Assembly: GCA_027081115.1 (NCBI GenBank) | Contig: JALWLD010000046.1 | Span: 1-53,956, forward strand | DNA length: 53,956 nt | Direction: 5' to 3' | DNA from: Sulfurovum sp. | GTDB taxonomy: Bacteria > Campylobacterota > Campylobacteria > Campylobacterales > Sulfurovaceae | Shown: one piece after another, positions 27,360 to 34,369 of the stretch | Position numbering within the stretch: the stretch's first letter is position 1 | How the letters are laid out: each line of letters opens with the position of its first letter | Position numbers and translations under genes: made by a program | The notes under the pieces: generated by a model | What the model saw: the letters and a program-made list of their open reading frames with translations, nothing else | What the model was told of the DNA's origin: nothing | Databases searched by the model: none

Positions 27360-28267
27360 ATATTATTTTTGGTCCTATCCACTCCAGACGTTTTGGTAAA
27401 TCACTGGGTATTGACTTAAGCCCTTCAAAAAAGCAGTGCAACTTTGACTGTCTCTACTGTGAACTTGACCCTGCCAAGACGATGAAAGGTCAGGATGAAG
27501 TATTGAGTGTAGAGACCATAGTCAATGCTATTAAAAAAGCTCTTGTAGAACATAATGATATAGATTTTCTTACCATAACGGCCAATGGAGAACCTACGCT
27601 GTACCCGCATCTTTCAAAGTTGATAGATGAGATCAATAAAATTAAAGGTAAAACCAAAATACTTATCCTTTCCAATGCTGCAAATATTGATGACCCCGAC
27701 ATACAAGAGGCACTCACAAAGCTTGATGAAGTAAAACTCTCTTTGGATTGTGCTACACAAAAATGTTTGAAAAAACTTGACCGTTCTCATTTAGGTATTG
27801 AAGTGGAAAATATTAAAGCAGGGATGCTCGCGTTTAAAAGTAAGTACAAAGGACCACTTGTTATCGAAATACTTATTGTCAAAACGCTTAATGACTCTGA
27901 AGAGGAGATATCCAAACTCAATGACTTTTTACTAAAACTTAAGCCAACACGTATAGATATAGGTACTATAGACAGACCTCCTGCATTTGATGTAAAATCA
28001 GTCACATATGAAGAGTTACTGCATATTAGCCACCTTTTTGACAGTTCACTGCCTGTCTATATTGCTTCACGTAAAAAGGCTGACATCTCCTCTTCAAGCT
28101 ACACTTATGAAGAGATCTTGGAAACTTTGTCAAAGCGTCCTTTGACCCAAGAGGATATTGAAGCACTCTTTGATGAAGAGAGCCAAAAGAGAGTAGAAAA
28201 CCTCTTACATAAACAGAAAATTAAGCTTGTAGAGACAAATGGTGTAAAATTTTACAAAAAAGCTTGA
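27356..28267 (+). CDS. Radical SAM protein (COG0731-like)
   Basis: 303 residues. QCNFDCLYCELDP gives the CX3CX2C [4Fe-4S] site, after the N-terminal FGPIHSRRFGKSLGIDLSP typical of the COG0731 group (related to wyosine-type tRNA enzymes). ITANGEPTLYPHL is the GEP segment. The C-terminal 60 residues look like a winged-helix. The product is unknown; a molybdenum-cofactor or tRNA-modifying role cannot be chosen by eye. It overlaps the HD gene by 4 bases. Confidence 0.88.
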   Translation: MNIIFGPIHSRRFGKSLGIDLSPSKKQCNFDCLYCELDPAKTMKGQDEVLSVETIVNAIKKALVEHNDIDFLTITANGEPTLYPHLSKLIDEINKIKGKTKILILSNAANIDDPDIQEALTKLDEVKLSLDCATQKCLKKLDRSHLGIEVENIKAGMLAFKSKYKGPLVIEILIVKTLNDSEEEISKLNDFLLKLKPTRIDIGTIDRPPAFDVKSVTYEELLHISHLFDSSLPVYIASRKKADISSSSYTYEEILETLSKRPLTQEDIEALFDEESQKRVENLLHKQKIKLVETNGVKFYKKA

Positions 28268-28274
28268 AATCTCA

Positions 28275-28303
28275 TTGACTTTAAAGCAATTTTTATCTAT
28301 AAT
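28275..28303 (+). promoter_or_regulatory. Near-consensus sigma-70 promoter of the tRNA-Asn pair
   Basis: TTGACT (28275-28280), 17-base spacer, TATAAT (28298-28303). The start would be near 28310, about 18 bases before the first tRNA. A full -35 box is rare in Campylobacterota protein-gene promoters, which fits a stable-RNA promoter. Confidence 0.75.
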
Positions 28304-28327
28304 CTCACTCCACAAAATTGTGAACAT

Positions 28328-28402
28328 TCCGGCATAGCTCAGCGGTAGAGTAGATGACTGTTAATCATTTGGTCCCAGGTTCGAATCCTGGTGCCGGAGC
28401 CA
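28328..28402 (+). tRNA. tRNA-Asn (anticodon GTT), copy 1
   Basis: A 75-base cloverleaf with encoded CCA. The acceptor arms TCCGGCA/TGCCGGA pair fully, the discriminator is G, the anticodon stem GATGA/TCATT has one wobble, and the loop CTGTTAA gives GTT at 28360-28362. The T loop is GGTTCGAATCC. Confidence 0.97.
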
Positions 28403-28430
28403 CTTCATATTTTGTAAACTTTTTAATTGT

Positions 28431-28505
28431 TCCGGCATAGCTCAGCGGTAGAGTAGATGACTGTTAATCATTTGGTCCCAGGTTCGAATCCTGGTGCCGG
28501 AGCCA
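28431..28505 (+). tRNA. tRNA-Asn (anticodon GTT), copy 2
   Basis: Identical to copy 1 over all 75 bases, 28 bases downstream, with anticodon GTT at 28463-28465. The spacer differs from the flanks of copy 1, so the duplication covers just the gene. It has no promoter of its own and is probably co-transcribed. Confidence 0.97.
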
Positions 28506-28717
28506 CATATAAAATTGTTTTCTTTTTTACATTCAATCAAAAATAACTTCTTTTAATCCATACTCTTTAAACATGTAAGACATACAATTAACGTTAGAGA
28601 CAGTACAGTGCGATACTAATAAGAAATATCTGGGTAAATAAACCACACAGTGTTGATATCTGTTTTCTAAATTTTTTTTGCTATGATAATAGCTATACTA
28701 TTTAAACAGGGGAAGTA

Positions 28718-28948
28718 ATGAAAAAAGAGATAATGATATTTTTAGGGATATTTTTAGTGTTAGCCATTGGAATGCATTTTAAAGAGTGGACATCTCATCC
28801 TATTGAACATATTATGGCGCTTCCTGAAGCCGGAGCATACGGATTTGGACCTTTACATCCACTGATCTTCCCTGCTATTATTTATGGTGTTTTCTTACTT
28901 TTAAGAGGTATCGTAAAATTGTTTGACATGATTAAGAGCCGTTTTTAA
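28718..28948 (+). CDS. Small two-helix membrane protein, unknown
   Basis: 76 residues with membrane segments near 4-20 and 46-66 joined by a loop rich in His, Pro and Gly (HPIEHIMALPEAGAYGFGPLHP). A -10 box TATACT (28694-28699) and the RBS AGGGGAAG support expression. No family is recognised. It is convergent with the EcsC gene, 6 bases apart. Confidence 0.7.
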   Translation: MKKEIMIFLGIFLVLAIGMHFKEWTSHPIEHIMALPEAGAYGFGPLHPLIFPAIIYGVFLLLRGIVKLFDMIKSRF

Positions 28949-28954
28949 TTCTAT

Positions 28955-29782
28955 TTAGAGTAGAATGATCTCATTGTAGATCTTCTCTACAGCCTCTTCT
29001 CCGTATCTATTTTCCAGTCGTTTGACTGTGAAATGTCCTTCCGCCATATCTTGAAAATGTTGAATGAACATCAGGTTTATTGCTGCACCTCCGGCTGAGC
29101 CTATGACAGGTATGGACTGTGCTACCAGTTTTTCAGAGACAGTGAGACCAAAGCGTGAAGCAACAGTACCGATAAATTTGATGAGAAGGGGCATTTGTCC
29201 TCGTTTTAGTGCATCCTGAATGGCTTGTGTACTCATCTTCTCCACCGCTTTTAGTGCAGCTTTCATCTCTATGGCAAGGGTGGCACGGGTGGAATAGTAT
29301 GCACTCTCTGCGGCATTGTCACTTTGTGTTTTGTTACTTCCCAGGGCAAACACTTCAAGACAGGAAAGACGTATAGCCATATGGGAGAGGTCATGCTCTT
29401 GGCTTTTGGCAATGTCAGCAATACTTCGTAACATAATGGTCGTAGAAATGGGAAGCTCTATAGCCAAAGCGGGCAGACCAAAAAAGCCTCCTACTGCACC
29501 ACTGCTGGCTACCATGGTTTTATGTAAAAGGTTAGAGTTACTTGAAGTCTCTTTTTGTGTATCAATGGTACTTACAGCGATATCAAGAGACTTTCGTAAT
29601 GCTTTGGAGGTAGCTTCACTGAGCATTTTTGAGTCGATCTTCTCTATGGCAAACTCTATAGGTTTCCCGATATAGTTACTTGCTTTAATGGCAAAAGAGG
29701 GGTTTTCCAGAATTTTCTTTGCTTTAGAAAGTGCCATGTACTCCTCTTTGGTAAGTGTGACGCTTGGTGGATGTTTTATCAT
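28955..29782 (-). CDS. EcsC-family protein
   Basis: 275 residues. LTKEEYMALSKAKKILENPSF and the later Gly-rich helices (SSGAVGGFFGLPALAIELP, SIPVIGSAGGAAINLMFI) match the EcsC family, named after a gene of the Bacillus ecs locus but of unknown function. The Gly-rich stretches may associate with membranes. It overlaps the upstream 110-residue gene by 4 bases (ATGA). Confidence 0.82.
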   Translation of the reverse strand: MIKHPPSVTLTKEEYMALSKAKKILENPSFAIKASNYIGKPIEFAIEKIDSKMLSEATSKALRKSLDIAVSTIDTQKETSSNSNLLHKTMVASSGAVGGFFGLPALAIELPISTTIMLRSIADIAKSQEHDLSHMAIRLSCLEVFALGSNKTQSDNAAESAYYSTRATLAIEMKAALKAVEKMSTQAIQDALKRGQMPLLIKFIGTVASRFGLTVSEKLVAQSIPVIGSAGGAAINLMFIQHFQDMAEGHFTVKRLENRYGEEAVEKIYNEIILL

Positions 29783-30111
29783 ACAATGACCTTTATCATG
29801 TTGGCATATTCAGAAGGAATTTCAAAAGACTTTCCCTCCAAATAGGAAGAAGCCAATTTGTTGATCCATGCTCTGGATGTCTGCACACCGTAGATCTTTA
29901 AAAAGAATTTACCCTGATCTTCTTCAAGTATATACTTGTCTACTTTAACACGAAGAGATTCTTTCTCTCCATATAGAAGTACTTCCAAATCTATACACTT
30001 CTCTTGAGAATTCAAATTGAGTTTTAACATCTTTCCATACTCCTTCAGTTGTGTATTGATAGCTACCTTGGCACCGGCAGACATTGTCTTGTCTTTAATC
30101 TTTGAAAACAA
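29779..30111 (-). CDS. Small protein co-translated with EcsC, unknown
   Basis: 110 residues: an N-terminal helix with Lys, then a beta-rich domain (CIDLEVLLYGEKESLRVKVD) and a C-terminal helix. The start codon is TTG, preceded by GGAGGT 7 bases upstream. No family is recognised. It heads the EcsC operon. Confidence 0.65.
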   Translation of the reverse strand: MFSKIKDKTMSAGAKVAINTQLKEYGKMLKLNLNSQEKCIDLEVLLYGEKESLRVKVDKYILEEDQGKFFLKIYGVQTSRAWINKLASSYLEGKSFEIPSEYANMIKVIV

Positions 30112-30140
30112 TTTACTACCTCCAGTTACAGTATGAAGTT

Positions 30141-30146
30141 ATTATA
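30141..30146 (-). promoter_or_regulatory. -10 box (TATAAT) of the EcsC operon
   Basis: A TATAAT on the minus strand, 30 bases before the TTG start of the 110-residue gene. Confidence 0.5.
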
Positions 30147-30243
30147 CACTATTTAGATAGAGCCTGTTGATGATCTTAAATGGTTTTATTGCTAAAGTAA
30201 TGAAAAGATAAAATATATTATTTATCCGTTAACTCTTTATTTT

Positions 30244-30260
30244 CCAAGTGTACACCTTGG
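30244..30260. promoter_or_regulatory. Operator-like dyad upstream of the candidate small RNA
   Basis: CCAAGTGTACACCTTGG holds a perfect 8-bp palindrome GTGTACAC inside CCAAG/CTTGG arms. It lies 5 bases before a plus-strand TATACT (30266-30271), where a repressor would block polymerase. It could also be a 5-bp hairpin in RNA of either strand. Confidence 0.35.
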
Positions 30261-30277
30261 GGTGTTATACTGTTATT

Positions 30278-30475
30278 AAGAAAGAGATAACCTCTTTCAA
30301 GATGATGTTAAGAGTTTGTTTTACTCCTTGTCCAAATTTGTAAACTTCCTTGTTTGCTCTTAACATCAAGACTACTGGAAAGAGTGGCTTTTTTCATATA
30401 TTCCCTTCCTTGTTTTTTATATGAACTCCTTGTTTTGCCACTCTTTCTTCCTCTTTATTCTTCTTAATACTAGGC
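30278..30475 (+). ncRNA. Candidate structured small RNA with anti-Shine-Dalgarno-like loops
   Basis: Downstream of TATACT (30266-30271) come three stem-loops. Stem 1 is GAAAGAG/CTCTTTC with a 5-base loop (30280-30298). Stem 2 is GATGTTAAGAG/CTCTTAACATC (30304-30314, 30357-30367) with a 42-base loop. Stem 3 is GAAAGAGTGGC/GCCACTCTTTC (30378-30388, 30437-30447) with a 48-base loop that has an inner 8-bp stem TTCATATA/TATATGAA. Each large loop holds two YTCCTTGT motifs (CCTTGT at 30326, 30348, 30408, 30428). A pyrimidine-rich tract follows stem 3. CTCCTT is the sequence of the 16S anti-Shine-Dalgarno. The opposite strand would carry four ACAAGGA motifs, so its orientation is uncertain. Structure is read directly from the sequence; function is inference. 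Confidence 0.4.
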
Positions 30476-30495
30476 AGAAATAACAGATTTTTGGT

Positions 30496-30501
30496 TATAA
30501 T
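30496..30501 (+). promoter_or_regulatory. -10 box (TATAAT) of ubiD
   Basis: TATAAT after a T-rich stretch, 29 bases before the ubiD ATG; RBS AAAGG follows. It makes the upstream hairpin region separable from the ubiD transcript. Confidence 0.5.
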
Positions 30502-30530
30502 CTCTTCAATTTATTTGCAAAGGTTTTAGT

Positions 30531-32351
30531 ATGCAAGATGTAGTACAGTGGCTTAAAGATAATGGAAATTTAAAAATAATAAATGAACCTCTGGATGTAG
30601 AACTTGAGATTCCTCATCTGGCATATATAGAGGTAAAAAAAGATGACTCCCGCCCTATACTTTTTACCAAACCTATTAATAAAGAAAAAGGTATTGAGTA
30701 TGATATGCCAGTACTCATGAATATTTTTGCAAACAAGCAGCTTACTGAAGATATTTTTGGAAAACACCCTGATGATGTGGCTGAGGGTATAGAAGAACTT
30801 TTGAAGCTTAAGCCTCCTAAAACATTTAAAGCAAAACTGGCAATGATCCCTAAACTCTTTTCTTTAAAAAATGTATTTCCAAAACGTTTAAAATTTAAAG
30901 GAGAGTGTCAGGAAGTGATCATTCCTAAAGATGAAGTTGATCTTGATAAACTACCTATATTAAAGACATGGGAAGAGGATGGTGGGCCATTCATTACGAT
31001 GGGACAGGTGTATACTCAGAGTTTAGATGGAGAGATGCAGAACCTTGGAATGTACAGACTGCAGCAGTATGATAAAAATAGACTTGGAATGCACTGGCAG
31101 ATCCATAAAGATGCTTCACACTTTTTTGACCAGTATCAAAAAGCAGGCAAGAAAATGCCTGTGACTGTTGCTATTGGTGGTGACCCTCTTTACATTTGGT
31201 GTGGTCAGGCACCAATGCCTCACGGAATGTTTGAAATGCTTCTTTACGGGTTTGTACGCAATAAAAATGCACAGTTGGTCAAATCTATTACCAATGATAT
31301 CTATATCCCGCGTGATGTGGATATTGTCATTGAAGGTTTTGTAGACCCGGAACTTATGGAGATAGAAGGACCATTTGGTGACCATACGGGTTACTATACA
31401 CTAAAAGAGCCTTTCCCCGTGATGGAAGTGGAAACAGTTACTATGAAAAAAGAGCCTGTTTTTGCTGCTACGGTAGTGGGAAAGCCACCATTGGAAGACA
31501 AATATATGGGTTGGGCAACGGAGAGAGTCTTTTTACCAATGCTTAAACCAATGGCTCCAGATCTTATAGACTACAATATGCCAGAAAATGGAGTATTTCA
31601 TAACTTGATAATGGCAAAGATGAAAACACTGTATGAAGGGCATGCTATGCAGTTTATGCATGCTTTCTGGGGTGTAGGACAGATGTCTTTTGTGAAACAT
31701 GCACTTTTTGTAGGAGAGGATGCACCTGAACTAGAAGAGAGTGAGGCACTCACAAGACATATACTCAACCGGCTTAATGCAGAAAATATTTTTATTACCA
31801 AAGGGATCGTAGACCACCTAGACCATTCATCTGCTAAACAGTTTGTAGGTGGAAAACTAGGTGTTGATGCAACCGGTAAAGAAGTAGAAGAGGGTCTTGA
31901 AAGCCCACTTTCAGATACGGAACTACTTCAAAGAATTCAAGAGATCAATGCCAATGTCGTAGAGTTGAAACAGTACTTCCCTGAAACAAAAAACCCTATT
32001 TGTATGATCACTGTCAATAAGCAGAAGTCTCAGCTCAAGTTGATCAAAAAACTCAAAGTATTAAAAGAACATATTAAACTTCTAGTCATAGTAGACAAGA
32101 TCAACAATGATATTGAAGATCCATATATGCTGATCTGGCGTGTGGTCAATAATATTGATGCGAGTAGAGATGTGGTACTTGAGCCTTTTATCGCTATTGA
32201 TGCGACCAATAAGGGTGAGCTTGACGGCTTTGAAAGAGAATGGCCAGGAGATACTTTCTGTACAAAAGATGTATTAGACAGTTTACAGGAAAAAGAACTT
32301 ATTGATATAGATGAAAAATTTATTAAGAAATTTGGGTTGTTATCGTTCTAA
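30531..32351 (+). CDS. ubiD: UbiD-family prenyl-FMN-dependent decarboxylase, probably for menaquinone synthesis
   Basis: 606 residues. Motifs include EDGGPFITMGQVY, YRLQQYDKNRLGMHWQIHKDA, VAIGGDPLYIW, EGPFGDHTGYYTLKEPFPV and the Glu/Arg-rich active-site region; these identify a UbiD-family (de)carboxylase that needs prenylated FMN made by a UbiX-type enzyme. It is about 100 residues longer than E. coli UbiD, as in Helicobacter homologues. Because Campylobacterota make menaquinone by the futalosine pathway, a decarboxylase step there is the likely role rather than ubiquinone. It is monocistronic, with its own promoter. Confidence 0.88.
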   Translation: MQDVVQWLKDNGNLKIINEPLDVELEIPHLAYIEVKKDDSRPILFTKPINKEKGIEYDMPVLMNIFANKQLTEDIFGKHPDDVAEGIEELLKLKPPKTFKAKLAMIPKLFSLKNVFPKRLKFKGECQEVIIPKDEVDLDKLPILKTWEEDGGPFITMGQVYTQSLDGEMQNLGMYRLQQYDKNRLGMHWQIHKDASHFFDQYQKAGKKMPVTVAIGGDPLYIWCGQAPMPHGMFEMLLYGFVRNKNAQLVKSITNDIYIPRDVDIVIEGFVDPELMEIEGPFGDHTGYYTLKEPFPVMEVETVTMKKEPVFAATVVGKPPLEDKYMGWATERVFLPMLKPMAPDLIDYNMPENGVFHNLIMAKMKTLYEGHAMQFMHAFWGVGQMSFVKHALFVGEDAPELEESEALTRHILNRLNAENIFITKGIVDHLDHSSAKQFVGGKLGVDATGKEVEEGLESPLSDTELLQRIQEINANVVELKQYFPETKNPICMITVNKQKSQLKLIKKLKVLKEHIKLLVIVDKINNDIEDPYMLIWRVVNNIDASRDVVLEPFIAIDATNKGELDGFEREWPGDTFCTKDVLDSLQEKELIDIDEKFIKKFGLLSF

Positions 32352-32484
32352 AATATACTTTTAAGAGTATTAATATTGGTATAGTTTATGGTATAGAGAA
32401 ACTTACTATTTAAAGAAAAGAAAGAAATAGGACAAAATTTATCTCAATAGTCCGATTATTAATACTTACTTAAAGATATTTTGC

Positions 32485-32490
32485 TAAAAT
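32485..32490 (+). promoter_or_regulatory. Extended -10 box of the peroxiredoxin gene
   Basis: TTGCTAAAAT gives TG-C-TAAAAT, an extended -10, after a T/A-rich stretch and 38 bases before ATG. Confidence 0.45.
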
Positions 32491-32527
32491 TCTCAAGTGA
32501 TAAAAATTATTCTTTAAGGATTTAAAT

Positions 32528-33124
32528 ATGTTAGTAACTAAAAAAGCTCCAGATTTTACAGCAGCAGCTGTACTTGCAGACGGTCAAATTGTAGAAGACT
32601 TCAATCTTATGGAAAACCTAGGTGAAAAAGGTGCAGTATTGTTCTTTTATCCACTAGATTTTACATTTGTATGTCCATCTGAGATCATTGCATTTTCACA
32701 CAGAGCTAAAGAGTTCACAGACAGAGGTATCAATGTGATTGGTGTATCTGTAGATAGTCAGTTTTCACACTTTGCATGGAGAGAAACTCCTGTAGCTGAA
32801 GGTGGAATCGGTAGAGTTAACTTCCCATTGGTTGCTGACCTTTCTAAGCAAATTGCTAGAGACTATGATGTTCTTCTTGATGAAGCAGTAGCACTTAGAG
32901 GTTCATTCCTTATTGATGCTGATGGTACAGTAAGACATGCAGTGATCAATGATCTTCCACTTGGTAGAAATATTGATGAAATGATCAGAATGGTAGATGC
33001 AATGTTATTTACTAATGAGCATGGTGAAGTATGTCCTGCAGGTTGGGCAAAAGGTGATGAAGGTATGAAAGCTGACACAGAAGGTGTTGCTGAGTATCTT
33101 GCGAAACACGAGTCTGAGCTATAA
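32528..33124 (+). CDS. Typical 2-Cys peroxiredoxin (AhpC/Tsa family)
   Basis: 198 residues. The peroxidatic Cys49 lies in DFTFVCPSE and the resolving Cys169 in EVCPAGW, giving an obligate dimer that reduces hydrogen peroxide and organic peroxides. A GGIG loop is present, but no C-terminal YF motif follows the resolving Cys helix, so it may resist overoxidation. No ahpF is nearby. A Fur/PerR-type regulator follows about 100 bases downstream, suggesting peroxide- or iron-linked control. Confidence 0.95.
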   Translation: MLVTKKAPDFTAAAVLADGQIVEDFNLMENLGEKGAVLFFYPLDFTFVCPSEIIAFSHRAKEFTDRGINVIGVSVDSQFSHFAWRETPVAEGGIGRVNFPLVADLSKQIARDYDVLLDEAVALRGSFLIDADGTVRHAVINDLPLGRNIDEMIRMVDAMLFTNEHGEVCPAGWAKGDEGMKADTEGVAEYLAKHESEL

Positions 33125-33208
33125 GGTTGATTTCAAACCTTATGTGTAGTGGTCGCTTGTCGACCCTACATATATATACAAGCCTACAATGGTAGGTTTA
33201 TATATGTA
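33121..33208 (+). promoter_or_regulatory. Three successive stem-loops between the peroxiredoxin and fur genes
   Basis: Stem 1: ATAAGGTT/AACCTTAT with a 7-base loop (33121-33143), covering the peroxiredoxin stop. Stem 2: TGTAG-t-GGTCG / CGACC-CTACA with a 5-base loop (33145-33170). Stem 3: TACATATATA / TATATATGTA with inner CCTAC/GTAGG and a 4-base loop (33167-33208), ending 14 bases before the fur ATG. Stems 2 and 3 share four bases, so they compete. None has a long T tract. Confidence 0.55.
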
Positions 33209-33222
33209 TTTAAAGGACTGAT

Positions 33223-33645
33223 ATGACAGACTACGTCACATTGCTAAAAGAGAATGACCTTAAGGCAACTTTTCAACGTATAAATATTTTAGATGTGATC
33301 GATAAGTCTGGTCATATGTCTGTAGAAAATATTTATGAAGAGGTTATTAAGATCCATCCTTCAATTTCTTTGGCGACCATTTATAAAAATATTGTTTTGA
33401 TGGTTGAGAAGAGTGTTTTGGTTGAAGTACCTATTTCAGGTCGAAAATCAAAATATGAACTTTCCAAGAGTGACCATATTCATCTTGTCTGTACAGAATG
33501 TGGAGAGGTGGAAGATAAGCCTTGTATTGAAGAGACAGATAAGGTCTTTCATGCTTTGACAGACAGTGAGCATTTTAAACTCAATAAACGACAGGTTAAT
33601 TTGTATGGGGTATGTGCTTCTTGTCAGAAAGCACTGGCTTCGTAA
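33223..33645 (+). CDS. Fur-family metalloregulator (Fur or PerR)
   Basis: 140 residues. The N-terminal winged helix includes LKATFQRINILDVI and ISLATIYKNIVLM; the C-terminal dimer domain has HIHLVCTECGEVED and two CxxC pairs (C90/C93, C131/C134) for structural zinc. It represses genes when loaded with Fe(II), or senses peroxide if of the PerR type. Location after a peroxiredoxin favours PerR; the feoB operon elsewhere in this window has a Fur-box-like site. Sequence alone does not decide between them. Confidence 0.92.
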   Translation: MTDYVTLLKENDLKATFQRINILDVIDKSGHMSVENIYEEVIKIHPSISLATIYKNIVLMVEKSVLVEVPISGRKSKYELSKSDHIHLVCTECGEVEDKPCIEETDKVFHALTDSEHFKLNKRQVNLYGVCASCQKALAS

Positions 33646-33655
33646 GTATTTATTG

Positions 33656-34369
33656 ATGAATGGTCAAGTATCACGGATATATGGTATAGATATATTTCGT
33701 GGTTGGGCTATAGTCCTTATGGTCATTTTCCATCTCTTCTATGATCTTAATTATTTCCATTATATTTCGATTGATATGCATAGAGAGACATTTTGGCGTT
33801 ATGCACGTTTTGTAATCATTTCTATGTTTCTTTTTACTGTAGGTGTAAGTTTGGCATTAACGCATAGACCAGAAATAAAATGGAAAAAGATGTGGAAACG
33901 TACCTGGATGTTAGGTGGGGCAGCTATATTGGTCAGTATTGCAACCTATATTGAGTTCCCTCGTTATTGGGTCTATTTTGGTATTTTACATTTTATTTTA
34001 TTGGCATCCTGGTTAGGTTTACTTTTTTTACCATACCCTAAACTTTCATTGCTGACAGCTATTATTTTATTGGTTGGTTACAATATGCATTGGTTACATA
34101 TGCATTGGTTATTTGATTTGGTAAAAGATATTTTAAATTTGCCACCGGGTTTTACAGTCGATCTCGTAGGGCTTGTACCTTGGTTTGCTATGGTACTTTT
34201 AGGGATTTGTACAGTACAGTATCGCTGGTATAAAGCATTTTTTACAGCTTCATTTTTTACCATCTCTCAACCTCTAAATAGAGCTTTGTCCTACCTTGGA
34301 CGGCATGCACTTATTATTTACCTTGTGCATCAGCCAATTCTGTTTGGTGTATTTATGCTTTTTACTTAA
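33656..34369 (+). CDS. DUF1624/heparan-alpha-glucosaminide acetyltransferase-like membrane protein
   Basis: 237 residues with about seven membrane segments. The N-terminal RIYGIDIFRGWAIVLMVIFHLFYDL is the conserved start of this acyltransferase-like family (RxxxIDxxRGxAIxxMxxFH), and LSYLGRHALIIYLVHQP near the end matches too. ATG at 33656 is used: it is the first start past the fur stop that leaves the motif intact, although no clear RBS is seen; an in-frame ATG at 33566 lies inside fur. It overlaps convergent yggS by 8 bases. Substrate unknown. Confidence 0.8.
   Translation: MNGQVSRIYGIDIFRGWAIVLMVIFHLFYDLNYFHYISIDMHRETFWRYARFVIISMFLFTVGVSLALTHRPEIKWKKMWKRTWMLGGAAILVSIATYIEFPRYWVYFGILHFILLASWLGLLFLPYPKLSLLTAIILLVGYNMHWLHMHWLFDLVKDILNLPPGFTVDLVGLVPWFAMVLLGICTVQYRWYKAFFTASFFTISQPLNRALSYLGRHALIIYLVHQPILFGVFMLFT

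Larger units (their letters stand above)
30112..30530. other. 419-bp intergenic region with nested hairpins
   Basis: The largest gene-free stretch. It holds the minus promoter of the EcsC operon, a short dyad, a plus -10 box, three stem-loops with four repeated CCTTGT motifs, and the ubiD promoter. Entries below describe each part. Confidence 0.7.

Noticed and set aside
28506..28717. Integrated element or attachment site after the tRNA pair
   Set aside because: No partial tRNA repeat and no integrase are present; the spacer looks like plain A/T-rich DNA with a promoter for the next gene.
33566..33655. Upstream ATG for the DUF1624-like gene inside fur
   Set aside because: The extra residues are the fur 3' end in another frame and precede the conserved start motif.
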